Of a DNA stretch of 64,000 nt, positions 32,388 to 43,303 are shown one piece after another. A program made the position numbers and the translations under genes. Under the pieces are notes generated by a model. The model was given only the letters and a program-made list of their open reading frames with translations, did no database searches and was not told the DNA's origin. How positions within the stretch are numbered: position 1 is the stretch's first letter; each line of letters opens with the position of its first letter. The stretch is from assembly GCF_011758645.1 (NCBI RefSeq), contig NZ_JAAMOZ010000001.1:186001-250000 (forward strand). The letters run 5' to 3'. Origin of the DNA: Brooklawnia cerclae. Its GTDB lineage: Bacteria; Actinomycetota; Actinomycetes; Propionibacteriales; Propionibacteriaceae.

Positions 32388-33398
32388 ATGGGTTGTCGTC
32401 GGGCGGTTGCTGTCGTGTCGTTGTGCCTGATGCCGGTGCTGCTGCTGGCCGGTTGTGATGTGGTGCCTGATTCGGCGGATTCGCCGGAGACGACGTCTCC
32501 GGACGGTGCGGTGGCACAGGTGCAGGCGATCGTGGCGGCGACAGGGGCCTCGACGGTCGGTCAGGTCTGGGTGAACGTATCGCCCGATCCCAGTGGGGCG
32601 GATGCGCTGTGGGAGTCTGCCGTGGTCTATACGCAGATCGGTGGCGAGACCGTGAACTGGCGCGTGGGCAGCGACGGGGTGTCGAGTGAGCCGGACTCGG
32701 CCTTCTCGTTCGCTGGTCCCGGGGTTCCGGTCGACGAGCTTGATGTCGAGGGCATGGTTGCCTCCGCGCGCGAGTTGCACGAGACCGAGAGCGAGTGCGA
32801 TGACGCGACGGTCTACGTGTCCACGGTTCCCTCCGGCGCGACAGCACGCTGGGCCCGGTGCCGCAAGAACGGGTTGGACCAGTACGTTCCCGGGACGGCC
32901 ACGTTGGACGGTGAGACGGTGCCGGACGTCTATGACCCGACCAGCGCTGAGGGTGTCGCGAGTCTGGTGGATGTGGTCCGGCGTGTGTATGGGACGACAT
33001 CGGTGCTCGATGTGGTGCAGGGCACACCTGTGCTGGAGGCAGGGAACAACAACGTGTCGACTCTGGTGACTGGTATGCCGATCGATGACATGGAGTGCAC
33101 GCCGACTCTGTCGGTGACCAGTTCGTACACCGATACCGGTGAGGTGGCCGTGCCGGTCATCTCTTCGTGTGGGGTGGCGGATTATCCGCCGGATTCGTCG
33201 CTCACGGTGTTTGATCTGGCGTCGTTCGATCCGGCTGGGCTGGCTGGTGTGTGGTCGGCGATGAATGAGGCCGGGTTTGCGACCGAGGACATGTCGGGTC
33301 TGCATTTCTTCAGTTCGGACGGTCGCATGCTGATTGTTCGGGCGAGTCCCAATGATCCGGGGGACGATGGCTGGGAGACCACGATTGCCGCGAGCTGA
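32388..33398 (+). CDS. Predicted lipoprotein, paralogue B of a tandem pair
   Basis: 336 residues. The signal peptide ends L-A-G-C with Cys23. It shares long identical blocks with the preceding gene, for instance AEGVASLVDVVRRVYGTTSV and WSAMNEAGFATEDMSGLHFF, but differs in the N-terminal third and around residues 135-155. Internal Cys positions are conserved between copies, so disulfides are likely. No catalytic motif is visible. The 118-bp gap between the copies has no clear promoter. Function unknown; exposure on the surface is inferred from the lipobox. Confidence 0.75.
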   Translation: MGCRRAVAVVSLCLMPVLLLAGCDVVPDSADSPETTSPDGAVAQVQAIVAATGASTVGQVWVNVSPDPSGADALWESAVVYTQIGGETVNWRVGSDGVSSEPDSAFSFAGPGVPVDELDVEGMVASARELHETESECDDATVYVSTVPSGATARWARCRKNGLDQYVPGTATLDGETVPDVYDPTSAEGVASLVDVVRRVYGTTSVLDVVQGTPVLEAGNNNVSTLVTGMPIDDMECTPTLSVTSSYTDTGEVAVPVISSCGVADYPPDSSLTVFDLASFDPAGLAGVWSAMNEAGFATEDMSGLHFFSSDGRMLIVRASPNDPGDDGWETTIAAS

Positions 33399-33601
33399 CG
33401 CGGCCGGGGCGTCGACGCCGCATTGCCCTCGGCCGGTGGCGTCCGCACGTGCGCCAGGTCGGTCGGGACGGCAGACGTCCGGTCATGCGCGCCGGGAATC
33501 GTGTCGTCGGACGGCGAAGATGAGGAAAGCCGAGGCTAGCCTGAGTGTCAGGCATCGGTGACGACTGGCCGTAGGGCCGAAACAGTAGGAGAAAGGGAGC
33601 C

Positions 33602-34636
33602 ATGTCGAACCAGAATCACGACCCCTATTCGCCGGGCCAAGACGGCCAGGGCCAGCAGCCGGGCCAGTACGGCCAGCAGCCGGGGCAGTACGGTGCTCAG
33701 CCGGGCTATGGTGCTCAGCCGGGGCAGTACGGGCAGCAACCCGGGCAACAGGGTCAGTCCGGTCCCTACGGGCAGCAGCCGGGGCCCTACGGCGGGCAGA
33801 CGGGGCAGTACGGGCAGCAGGCCGGTCAACCGGGTCAGTACGGAGCTCAAGCAGGTCAGTACGGTCAATCCGGTCAATATGGGCAGTCGGGCCAGTACGG
33901 GCAGCAGCCAGGGCCCTATGGCGCCCAGCCCGCGGCCGGATACAACCCGGCCGCCGCGCAGTTCAGCACCCCGTACAACGGGCAGACGCCTCCCCCCAGC
34001 AAGAAGGGGAAAGGGCCGCTGATCGCGATCCTGATCGTCGCCGTTGCCGTGATCGCCGGTGTCATCTGGGGATTCACGCGCGCCGGTGATTCCCCCACCG
34101 CCGACTCCTCCTCGACCACCGGCACGGAGACGACTTCGGCCACCGACACCCAGACCACCACCGAGCCCACCTCAGGCGGCACGGCCATCGACGAACTCGA
34201 GGTCGGTCAGTGCATCCAATTCGTCGAGGTGCCCGGGGCGACCACGGATGCCAACGGCGACATCGATGTCGACCATCGCGTCGTCGACTGCGGCTCGTCG
34301 GGACAGTTCAAGTTCCAGGTGGGTCTCATCACCGACGGCACCGAGACATGCTCGGCGGGCGACTACGCGACGTACTACCAGCCGAGCCTGTTCGGCAACG
34401 GCCGCGTCCTGACGCTGTGCGTGGGACCTGTGTTCGAGGACGCCCATTGCTACGCCTATGACGACACCGAGTATTTCGTGGACGTCGCATGCACCGACGC
34501 GAACGCGGCCTTCAAGATCGGCGGCGTCCTTGCCGGCACCGACTCGTCGACATGCCCCTACCCGGAGGCCGACTACAACTACATCGTGCCGGAGCCTGCC
34601 CCCGGCAGGGTCTACTGCGTCGTCGAGGTGTCGTGA
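33602..34636 (+). CDS. LppU/SCO3897-like membrane protein with Gln/Gly/Tyr repeats
   Basis: 344 residues, with AGGAGAAAGGGAG just before ATG 33602. Residues 10-120 are a cytoplasmic low-complexity region of repeats such as GQYGQQPG. One membrane helix follows (about residues 140-160), then a Thr/Ser linker and a globular extracellular domain of about 150 residues. That domain starts [10 protein letters not shown] and holds eight Cys, as in the LppU/SCO3897 family of actinobacterial envelope proteins of unknown role. The repeat region could mediate self-association. It is the last gene before folE. Confidence 0.7.
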   Translation: MSNQNHDPYSPGQDGQGQQPGQYGQQPGQYGAQPGYGAQPGQYGQQPGQQGQSGPYGQQPGPYGGQTGQYGQQAGQPGQYGAQAGQYGQSGQYGQSGQYGQQPGPYGAQPAAGYNPAAAQFSTPYNGQTPPPSKKGKGPLIAILIVAVAVIAGVIWGFTRAGDSPTADSSSTTGTETTSATDTQTTTEPTSGGTAIDELEVGQCIQFVEVPGATTDANGDIDVDHRVVDCGSSGQFKFQVGLITDGTETCSAGDYATYYQPSLFGNGRVLTLCVGPVFEDAHCYAYDDTEYFVDVACTDANAAFKIGGVLAGTDSSTCPYPEADYNYIVPEPAPGRVYCVVEVS

Positions 34637-34637
34637 C

Positions 34638-34665
34638 ACGCGGTCAGCGAGCCTGAGCACCGCGT
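34638..34665 (+). terminator. Weak hairpin after the LppU-like gene
   Basis: ACGCGGT (34638-34644) and ACCGCGT (34659-34665) can pair with a 14-base loop, directly after the stop codon and before folE. No U-tract; assignment is tentative. Confidence 0.4.
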
Positions 34666-34733
34666 TCCCGCGCCGATGCGCGGTGCGTCCCTAGGATGGA
34701 CGGAGGCTCAACGGTCGCGAGGGGAAGGAACTC

Positions 34734-35387
34734 ATGCTCGAATCGGAACGGCCCGGCCTGGAAGCGGCCGGATCGGAAGAGGAGCAGTCGGACGACAGGC
34801 CAGGCTTCGATCCGCCGTCCGGCTACGACCCCGATCGCATCGAGGCCGCGGTACGCGAGTTCCTCATCGGTATCGGTGAGGATCCGGATCGTGACGGGCT
34901 TCGCAACACGCCCCGTCGCGTGGCACGGGCTTGCGGCGAGTTGTTCGCGGGCCTCGGCAAGGACGGACGGACGCTGCTCGAGACGACCTTCGACATGTCG
35001 CACGACGAGATGGTCATCATTCGCGACATCTCCGTGCAGAGCTTCTGCGAGCACCATCTGCTTCCTTTCCAGGGGGTGGCCCATGTGGCCTACATCCCGC
35101 CGCCCTCGGGACGCGTGACCGGGCTGAGCAAGATAGCCAGGTTGGTGGACGTCTACGCCAAGCGCCCCCAGGTGCAGGAACGTCTGACCACCGAGGTCGC
35201 AGACGCGCTCGTCGAGTACCTGGGTGCCCGTGGGGTGCTGGTCGTGATCGAGTGCGAGCATCTGTGCATGACGATGAGGGGTGTCCGTAAGCCGGGCAGC
35301 AGGACCGTCACCTCGGCGGTCCGTGGGCAACTGCGCAATCCGGCCACCCGCGCGGAGGCGATGAGTCTGATCGCCTCACGCCCATGA
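34734..35387 (+). CDS. folE: GTP cyclohydrolase I
   Basis: 217 residues. It converts GTP to dihydroneopterin triphosphate, the first step of folate synthesis. Zinc ligands and the active site are visible: FCEHHLLPF near residue 104, [10 protein letters not shown] near 174, and TVTSAVRG near 191. About 30 acidic residues extend the N-terminus before the usual start of homology at [20 protein letters not shown] supplies the ribosome-binding site. The stop overlaps the folP ATG by four bases. Confidence 0.96.
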   Translation: MLESERPGLEAAGSEEEQSDDRPGFDPPSGYDPDRIEAAVREFLIGIGEDPDRDGLRNTPRRVARACGELFAGLGKDGRTLLETTFDMSHDEMVIIRDISVQSFCEHHLLPFQGVAHVAYIPPPSGRVTGLSKIARLVDVYAKRPQVQERLTTEVADALVEYLGARGVLVVIECEHLCMTMRGVRKPGSRTVTSAVRGQLRNPATRAEAMSLIASRP

Positions 35388-36211
35388 CGACGGACGCTGC
35401 CGAAAACACCGGCAGGATGCTCGTGATGGGCGTGGTCAACGTCACGCCCGACTCGTTCTCCGACGGGGGACGCTGGTTCAGCCATCATGACGCCGTGGCG
35501 CACGGCCACGAGCTGTTGAACCAGGGCGCCGACATGCTCGACATCGGAGGCGAGTCGACGCGCCCGGGCGCCACGCGTCCCTCCCAGGACGAAGAACTCC
35601 GCCGGGTGCTGAGCGTGGTCCGCGACCTCGCGGGCACCGTGCCGCTCAGCATCGACACGATGCGGGCCGAGGTGGCCAGGCAGGCCATCGACGCCGGGGC
35701 GACCATCGTCAACGACGTGTCGGGCGGGTTGGCCGATCCCGGGATGCTCTCGTTGGTCGCGAGCAGCGGGGTCGACTACATCTGCCAACACTGGCGGGGG
35801 CACGGGGCGGTGATGAACCGCTTGGCGACCTATCAGGATGTCGTCGCCGAGGTACTGGTTGAACTCACGGCGCGCGCCCGGGCCTGTGCGGACGCCGGGA
35901 TCGACCCGGGCCGGGTCGTCATCGATCCCGGGCTGGGCTTCGCGAAGGCCGCCGAGCACGACTGGCTCATCCTCGCGCACCTGGACGAGTTCGTCTCCCT
36001 GGGGCACCGGGTGCTGGTGGGGGCGTCCCGCAAGCGATTCCTGGGCGGAGTGCTGGGCGGACGCGAGCCCCTGGGTCGCGACGCAGCCACCGCAGCCGTC
36101 TCGGTGGTGTGCGCACAGAACGGCGTGTGGGCGGTCAGAACCCATGAGGTTCGGGCGCAGCGGGACGCGATTGCCGTTGTGGAGCGCCTCAAACGGGCCA
36201 GGGGGCTGTGA
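35384..36211 (+). CDS. folP: Dihydropteroate synthase
   Basis: 275 residues. It joins p-aminobenzoate to hydroxymethyl-dihydropterin pyrophosphate and is the target of sulfonamides. The family signatures are intact: [14 protein letters not shown] near residue 16, [10 protein letters not shown] near 50, NDVSGG near 110 and the C-terminal GASRKRFLG. This is the catalytic form, not the FolP2-like paralogue, to judge by these motifs. It is the second gene of folEPBK. Confidence 0.95.
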   Translation: MTTDAAENTGRMLVMGVVNVTPDSFSDGGRWFSHHDAVAHGHELLNQGADMLDIGGESTRPGATRPSQDEELRRVLSVVRDLAGTVPLSIDTMRAEVARQAIDAGATIVNDVSGGLADPGMLSLVASSGVDYICQHWRGHGAVMNRLATYQDVVAEVLVELTARARACADAGIDPGRVVIDPGLGFAKAAEHDWLILAHLDEFVSLGHRVLVGASRKRFLGGVLGGREPLGRDAATAAVSVVCAQNGVWAVRTHEVRAQRDAIAVVERLKRARGL

Positions 36212-36261
36212 ATCGACCCCGCCGCCGATGTGGTCGTCCCCGGGGCGGGTAGCCTCGCCAC

Positions 36262-36630
36262 ATGGGCGACGGGACAATGGGCACCATCAGACTATTGGGG
36301 CTCGAGGCGATAGGGCGGCACGGTGTGCTTCCCAGTGAGCGCGAGCAGGGGCAGCCGTTCGTCGTGGACGTGTCGGTGGAGGTGCCGATGCCCGTTGACG
36401 ACGATCTCGGGCAGACCGTCGACTATTCGGCGTTGGCCACCGAAGTGGTGGGCATCGTCGAGGGTCGTCCCGTCGACCTGATCGAGACCCTGGCGGCGAT
36501 GATCGCCGATCGGGTGCTCGAGGATTCACGAATCAGGACTGTCGAGGTGACTGTGCACAAGCCCGCAGCCCCGATCGCAGCTGATTTCAGGGACGTGTCG
36601 GTGACTATTTCGAGGAGCAATCATGAGTGA
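36262..36630 (+). CDS. folB: Dihydroneopterin aldolase
   Basis: 122 residues. It cleaves dihydroneopterin to hydroxymethyl-dihydropterin and glycolaldehyde. The motif G-L-E-A-I-G-R-H-G-V-L-P-S-E-R, followed by VDYSALA and ETLAAMIADRVL, is typical, and the catalytic Lys is in VHKPAAPI. TAGCCT (36250-36255) is six bases before ATG 36262, so a second, leaderless promoter probably operates inside the folate cluster. It overlaps folK by eight bases. Confidence 0.95.
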   Translation: MGDGTMGTIRLLGLEAIGRHGVLPSEREQGQPFVVDVSVEVPMPVDDDLGQTVDYSALATEVVGIVEGRPVDLIETLAAMIADRVLEDSRIRTVEVTVHKPAAPIAADFRDVSVTISRSNHE

Positions 36631-37177
36631 CGCATTCCCCATCGACGTCGATACCCTCGGCAATCTCAAGCCCCTGAACCAGGTTGTGTTCAGCCTGGGC
36701 TCCAACCAGGGAGATTCCGTGGACATCCTGCAGGCCGCTGTCGATCGGCTCGCAGAAACCCCGAACCTGATCGTCGTCGACGTATCGCCGGTCTATCTGA
36801 CCAAGCCTGTCGGCAATGTCGACCAGCCTGATTTCTACAACGCCGTGCTGATCGCCGACTCCACTCTCGAACCGACGACGCTGCTGGAACGTGCGAATGC
36901 CATCGAGCAGGCATACGGCCGCTATCGCGATCCAGGAAATCCCGGCGGGCCCCGCACACTGGATATCGACCTCATCGTGGTCGGGCAGCGCACCAGTGAC
37001 ACGGAGGCATTGAAGTTGCCTCATCCGCGTGCACACGAACGCGCTTTCGTCCTCGTCCCGTGGCTCGACATCGATCCGCGGGCAAGTCTTCCGCAGGGAC
37101 GTGTGGACGATCTCGTGGCCACCATGGACACCTCTGGTGTTCGCCGACTGGATGATGCACGAATCATGAAACCGTGA
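36623..37177 (+). CDS. folK: HPPK (hydroxymethyl-dihydropterin pyrophosphokinase)
   Basis: 184 residues. It transfers pyrophosphate from ATP to hydroxymethyl-dihydropterin, supplying the FolP substrate. The HPPK signature is clear: S-L-G-S-N-Q-G-D near the N-terminus, GGPRTLDIDLI (metal-binding D-x-D) near residue 110 and LPHPRAHERAFVL near 132. About 18 extra residues precede the first strand. It is the last gene of the folate cluster. Confidence 0.95.
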   Translation: MSDAFPIDVDTLGNLKPLNQVVFSLGSNQGDSVDILQAAVDRLAETPNLIVVDVSPVYLTKPVGNVDQPDFYNAVLIADSTLEPTTLLERANAIEQAYGRYRDPGNPGGPRTLDIDLIVVGQRTSDTEALKLPHPRAHERAFVLVPWLDIDPRASLPQGRVDDLVATMDTSGVRRLDDARIMKP

Positions 37178-37217
37178 GAGACCCGAAAAAATCATTGGCA
37201 ATCATGCACTGTTCGGC

Positions 37218-37246
37218 TTTGCGGAAAGCCTTCTTTGCGGCACAAT
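37218..37246 (+). promoter_or_regulatory. Probable lsr2 promoter in an AT-rich region
   Basis: TTTGCG (37218-37223) and CACAAT (37241-37246) are separated by 17 bp and lie about 50 bp before the lsr2 start. The surrounding 37178-37295 is distinctly AT-rich for this genome, which fits autoregulation by Lsr2, a protein that binds AT-rich DNA. Confidence 0.45.
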
Positions 37247-37295
37247 GGTTTCGCAATCGACGAAATGGCTTGATTGCAAAGACGGGAGGAAATTC

Positions 37296-37616
37296 ATGGC
37301 TCAGCGTGTCGAGTACATTCTTGTAGACGATCTCGACCAGACCGCCGCCGACGAGACGGTTCGTTTCTCACTCGACGGTGTCAACTATGAGATCGATCTT
37401 TCAAGCGCGAATGCAGCCCGACTGCGTGAGGGACTGGCGGGCTATATCGGTTCGGCTCGCCGCAATGGCGGACGTCGGGCCCGCGCGGCAGCGTCCACCA
37501 AGGCGCCCACGGCGACGCAGATCAGGGCCTGGGCGGCAGACAACGGATTCGACGTCAGCGCACGCGGTCGCGTCCCTGCCAATATCCGGGCGGCTTACGA
37601 GCGCGCCCACGCCTGA
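37296..37616 (+). CDS. lsr2: Lsr2-family nucleoid-associated protein
   Basis: 106 residues from ATG 37296, with GGGAGG seven bases upstream. The N-terminal dimerisation domain (VEYILVDDLDQTAADETV) and the C-terminal DNA-binding domain are both typical; the AT-hook-like element here is S-A-R-G-R-V-P near residue 91, matching the R-G-R minor-groove motif. Lsr2 is the actinobacterial H-NS analogue and silences AT-rich or acquired DNA. It lies between folK and clpC, a conserved position. Confidence 0.96.
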   Translation: MAQRVEYILVDDLDQTAADETVRFSLDGVNYEIDLSSANAARLREGLAGYIGSARRNGGRRARAAASTKAPTATQIRAWAADNGFDVSARGRVPANIRAAYERAHA

Positions 37617-37788
37617 GATCAGGGTCTGGGCGCCGTCCTCCGGGGCGAGCGCCCGGCCCCGACCATCAGCCACCAGCGAACGCCCGGAACAACCGCTCCT
37701 CGGGGTGGGTTACTAGACTTGTCGTAAGTCCGGCAGAGTCCAACTGCGGGGCACCCTGAGGCTCATCCGAGCCAACTTGAGGAGTCGA

Positions 37789-40314
<2,526 letters not shown>

Positions 40315-40336
40315 TCGTCCCGCATCGATACCCTCC

Positions 40337-40371
40337 AAACGGGTGGGGCCCTTCAGGGGTCCCACCCGTTT
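40337..40371 (+). terminator. Strong terminator of clpC
   Basis: AAACGGGTGGG and CCCACCCGTTT give an 11-bp perfect stem, extended by further GC pairs around the loop TTCA, and followed by TGTGT. This is the best terminator hairpin in the window. Confidence 0.85.
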
Positions 40372-40523
40372 GTGTGCCCGGGAGAGCCCCTCAGAGTTCA
40401 CCGAGAGTTCGCCGCGCCGGGACTGGCGTTTCGCAGCCCCCGGCCATAAAGCTGGTTTGTCGTGATGCCCAGGCCACAGGGAACGACCGAGCCACGAGCG
40501 AGCGGACGGCGACGGCTGCCGCG

Positions 40524-42428
40524 ATGAGCGACGTGGACGAGGGACCATCCGCCCAGGGGCTTGTGCTGGGCGGGCGGTTCCTGCTGGGCGAACTGCTCGG
40601 CGTGGGCGGTTCGGCTTCGGTGTACGAGGTCCGCGATCTGCGTGACGACACCGAGGCCGCGGTCAAGATCCTGCACGCGCATCTGTGCGCCGACGACTCG
40701 GCGAGGGAGGCCTTCCTGCGTGAGGCGGGTCGCGTCCATGGGCTCGTCCACCCGAACATCGTGCGCGTGCGGGGATCGGGGCTGCACGACGCCGGGGGCG
40801 TGCTGCAGCCGTGGATCGCGATGGACCTGGTGCGAGGGCCGAGCCTGGCCGAGTGGGTCTCCACGCGTGGGCCGATGGGCGTGGACGATGCGATCCGGCT
40901 GTTCGATGGCGTGCTGGCGGGGCTCGGGGCCGCGCATGCCGCCGGGATCGTGCATCGCGACGTGTCGCCGCGCAACATCGTCCTGACCGATGTCGCCGCA
41001 GGCGAAGCCATCACGCCGACGACGGCCCGGCTGCTGGACTTCGGTCTGGCCGACGCGAGCGGCCACGACACGCGCGGCGCGGGCATGCTGTTCACCGGCT
41101 CGATCCAATCGGGCGACGGGCTCGTCGCAGGCAACCCCTTCTACATGTCGCCGGAGCTGGCACAGGGTTTCCCGGTTCGTGCCGCGTCCGACCTGTACCA
41201 GGCGGGCGGGTGTCTGTATTTCGCGGTGACCGGGAGTCCGCCGTTCCCCCGCGCGACCGGCCAGGAGGCCATGGCCGCCCACGTGAACGCGCCGCCACCG
41301 GTTCCATCGGCGCTGGCACCCGCCGCCCGTCCGCTCGACCGCGTCGTGACGCTCGCGATGGCGAAGACACCTGTGCGCAGGTTCCGTGACGCGGACGCGT
41401 TCCGCGCAGCCCTCGTCGCGGCCACCCGAGGGCCTGCATCGGGTGAGCCGGGCCTCGCCCCGGGTGCGGGGATGCTCGGGCCGGCGGCGCTGAACGAGGG
41501 CCTCGCGGGCCCGGCCGCGGCGGGCGACACCCCGCTGAGCGAGGCGTCCCCGGACGGCGCCGCGTCGGCCGAGGTGGCGCCGAGCGAGGCTGTGACGGCG
41601 GTCGTCGCCCCGCATGCACCGGCGGCGCCGGCTGAGCCGTCGGTGACGAGGGTGATTCCCCAGCAGGTGGAGACCCCGTCGTTGGACTATCTGGACCCGG
41701 TGGACGCCGACCTCGGCTCGGTCGCCGATCCTTCGTCCGGGGGGTCGTCGTCCGGCGGAATCGTGGCCGTGATCGTCTTCCTGGTCGTGGCGTTCCTCGG
41801 AGTGGGGTTGGTGTGGTCGACGACGTCGGGCTCCTGGGACACGCAGGTGGTCCCGCCGACCGTGGACAGCCCATCCGCGGAACCGTCGGGACCGACCAGT
41901 GAGGCGGTGCCCACGGAACCGGCCGATTCGCCAGTCGAGCCTCCGCCGACGACCCCCACCCAGACCCCGAGCCAGACGCCGGTCGAGCAGGTGGCCGTCC
42001 CGCCGCTGTGGGGCACCCTGGCCGATGCTCAGGCGGCGTTGGGTCAGGCCGGTCTGGCGCTCGGTGCGGTCGAACGGATCGACTCGCCCGAGCAGGCGGA
42101 TCGGGTGCTGTCCCAGAGCCCGGCCGCGGGGACGCCGGTGGCGCCGGGGAGCGTGATCGACGTGGTGGTCGCCTCGGGGTCGAACTCGGTGCCCGACGTC
42201 GTCGGACTGGACGCGGCGACCGCGTCGGCGCTGGTGGAGTCGGCAGGTTTCCAGGTGGCCCGCGATCCCGCCTACGCGTCGGCGTCCTCGCTGGTCACAC
42301 GGACGCGTCCGGCTAGCGGGGAGGCGCTGCGGGTGGGCGTGACGGTGACGCTGACGATAGCCACGCAGATCGTCACCCCGACGACCACGCCCACGAACAC
42401 GCCGAGCCCGCGATTGGGGGACGCATGA
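40524..42428 (+). CDS. Serine/threonine protein kinase with two PASTA domains
   Basis: 634 residues from ATG 40524; no strong ribosome-binding site is seen. The kinase domain (about residues 18-280) has the Gly loop G-V-G-G-S-A-S-V, the AVK lysine, D-F-G near residue 173 and GNPFYMSPE in the activation loop. The catalytic loop reads H-R-D-V-S-P-R-N: the Lys of the HRDxKPxN motif is Ser. A long linker, one membrane helix (about 412-432) and two PASTA repeats (about 490-614) follow. PASTA kinases such as PknB sense muropeptides and lipid II and control cell-wall growth. It overlaps the transglycosylase gene by four bases. Confidence 0.9.
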   Translation: MSDVDEGPSAQGLVLGGRFLLGELLGVGGSASVYEVRDLRDDTEAAVKILHAHLCADDSAREAFLREAGRVHGLVHPNIVRVRGSGLHDAGGVLQPWIAMDLVRGPSLAEWVSTRGPMGVDDAIRLFDGVLAGLGAAHAAGIVHRDVSPRNIVLTDVAAGEAITPTTARLLDFGLADASGHDTRGAGMLFTGSIQSGDGLVAGNPFYMSPELAQGFPVRAASDLYQAGGCLYFAVTGSPPFPRATGQEAMAAHVNAPPPVPSALAPAARPLDRVVTLAMAKTPVRRFRDADAFRAALVAATRGPASGEPGLAPGAGMLGPAALNEGLAGPAAAGDTPLSEASPDGAASAEVAPSEAVTAVVAPHAPAAPAEPSVTRVIPQQVETPSLDYLDPVDADLGSVADPSSGGSSSGGIVAVIVFLVVAFLGVGLVWSTTSGSWDTQVVPPTVDSPSAEPSGPTSEAVPTEPADSPVEPPPTTPTQTPSQTPVEQVAVPPLWGTLADAQAALGQAGLALGAVERIDSPEQADRVLSQSPAAGTPVAPGSVIDVVVASGSNSVPDVVGLDAATASALVESAGFQVARDPAYASASSLVTRTRPASGEALRVGVTVTLTIATQIVTPTTTPTNTPSPRLGDA

Positions 42429-43300
42429 GCGAGCCTGTGGACGAGGGCTACTACCCCGAGGGCCGCTACCCCGAGGGGGAGTACGCGCGGGGCGGATCGG
42501 TCGCCTTCGGAGCGACCGTGGTGGTGGGCGTGGTCACCGTGGCGATCGCCACGGTGTTCGGGATCAACGCGGCGCGGCTGCAGATCGGTGACTCGGAGCC
42601 CGCGGTCGTGGAGGCGGCACCGCCCGTCGTCGGAGCGCAGTGGCCGACCGCCCAAGCCGGTGTGGACCCGGCCCAGTCGTCCGGCTCGGGGCAGGAGACC
42701 GGCACGGGGCAGGAGACCGGCTCGGATCAGGCCCTGCGGTCGGTGCGCCCGGACCCCGACTGGGTGGACCGGGTCGCCGGAGCGGCGGGAATACCCTGGC
42801 GCGCCATGGAGGCGTACGCCGCGGCCGATCTGCTGGTCGACCGGGAGAATCCCGGCTGCGGCCTCGGGTGGAACACGCTGGCGGGAATCGGCTCGATCGA
42901 GTCGGATCACGGCAGGCACGGGGGTGCCGTGCTGCGCGACGACGGCTACCCGACCCGGGCGATCGTGGGGCCGGTGCTGAACGGCGAAGGGGTGGCGGCG
43001 ATCCCCGACACCGACGGCGGTGTGTGGGACGCCGATGCGGACTGGGACCGTGCGGTGGGCCCGATGCAGTTCATTCCGAGCACCTGGGCGAGGTGGGGCG
43101 CCGACGGCAACGGTGACGGAGTGGCCGATCCCAACCAGATCGACGACGCGGCACTGGCTGCCGCCCGGTACCTGTGCGCGTCGGGACCCATGACCACGTC
43201 ACAGGGATGGCGAGCCGCGGTGCTGTCGTACAACCAGTCGGACGAGTACGCGAACGAGGTCGCGGCCACCGCGAACCAGTACGCGCGGCAGGCGGGCTGA
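42425..43300 (+). CDS. Membrane-anchored lytic murein transglycosylase
   Basis: 291 residues. One N-terminal membrane helix (about residues 25-45) and a Gly/Gln/Ser linker precede a lysozyme-like lytic transglycosylase domain. The catalytic Glu lies in G-I-G-S-I-E-S-D-H near residue 159. GPMQFIPSTWARWG and AALAAARYLC are the following conserved blocks of the MltB-like group. It cleaves glycan strands. Coupling to the PASTA kinase suggests joint control of wall turnover. Confidence 0.88.
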   Translation: MSEPVDEGYYPEGRYPEGEYARGGSVAFGATVVVGVVTVAIATVFGINAARLQIGDSEPAVVEAAPPVVGAQWPTAQAGVDPAQSSGSGQETGTGQETGSDQALRSVRPDPDWVDRVAGAAGIPWRAMEAYAAADLLVDRENPGCGLGWNTLAGIGSIESDHGRHGGAVLRDDGYPTRAIVGPVLNGEGVAAIPDTDGGVWDADADWDRAVGPMQFIPSTWARWGADGNGDGVADPNQIDDAALAAARYLCASGPMTTSQGWRAAVLSYNQSDEYANEVAATANQYARQAG

Positions 43301-43303
43301 CCG

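Noticed and set aside
29416-34636. Classical genomic island or prophage
   Set aside because: No integrase, transposase, direct repeats or phage genes flank the segment; replacement by recombination or old rearrangement is a simpler view.
37675-37681. ClgR operator upstream of clpC
   Set aside because: Only a half-site (AGCGAAC) is present; the partner half at the right spacing is missing.
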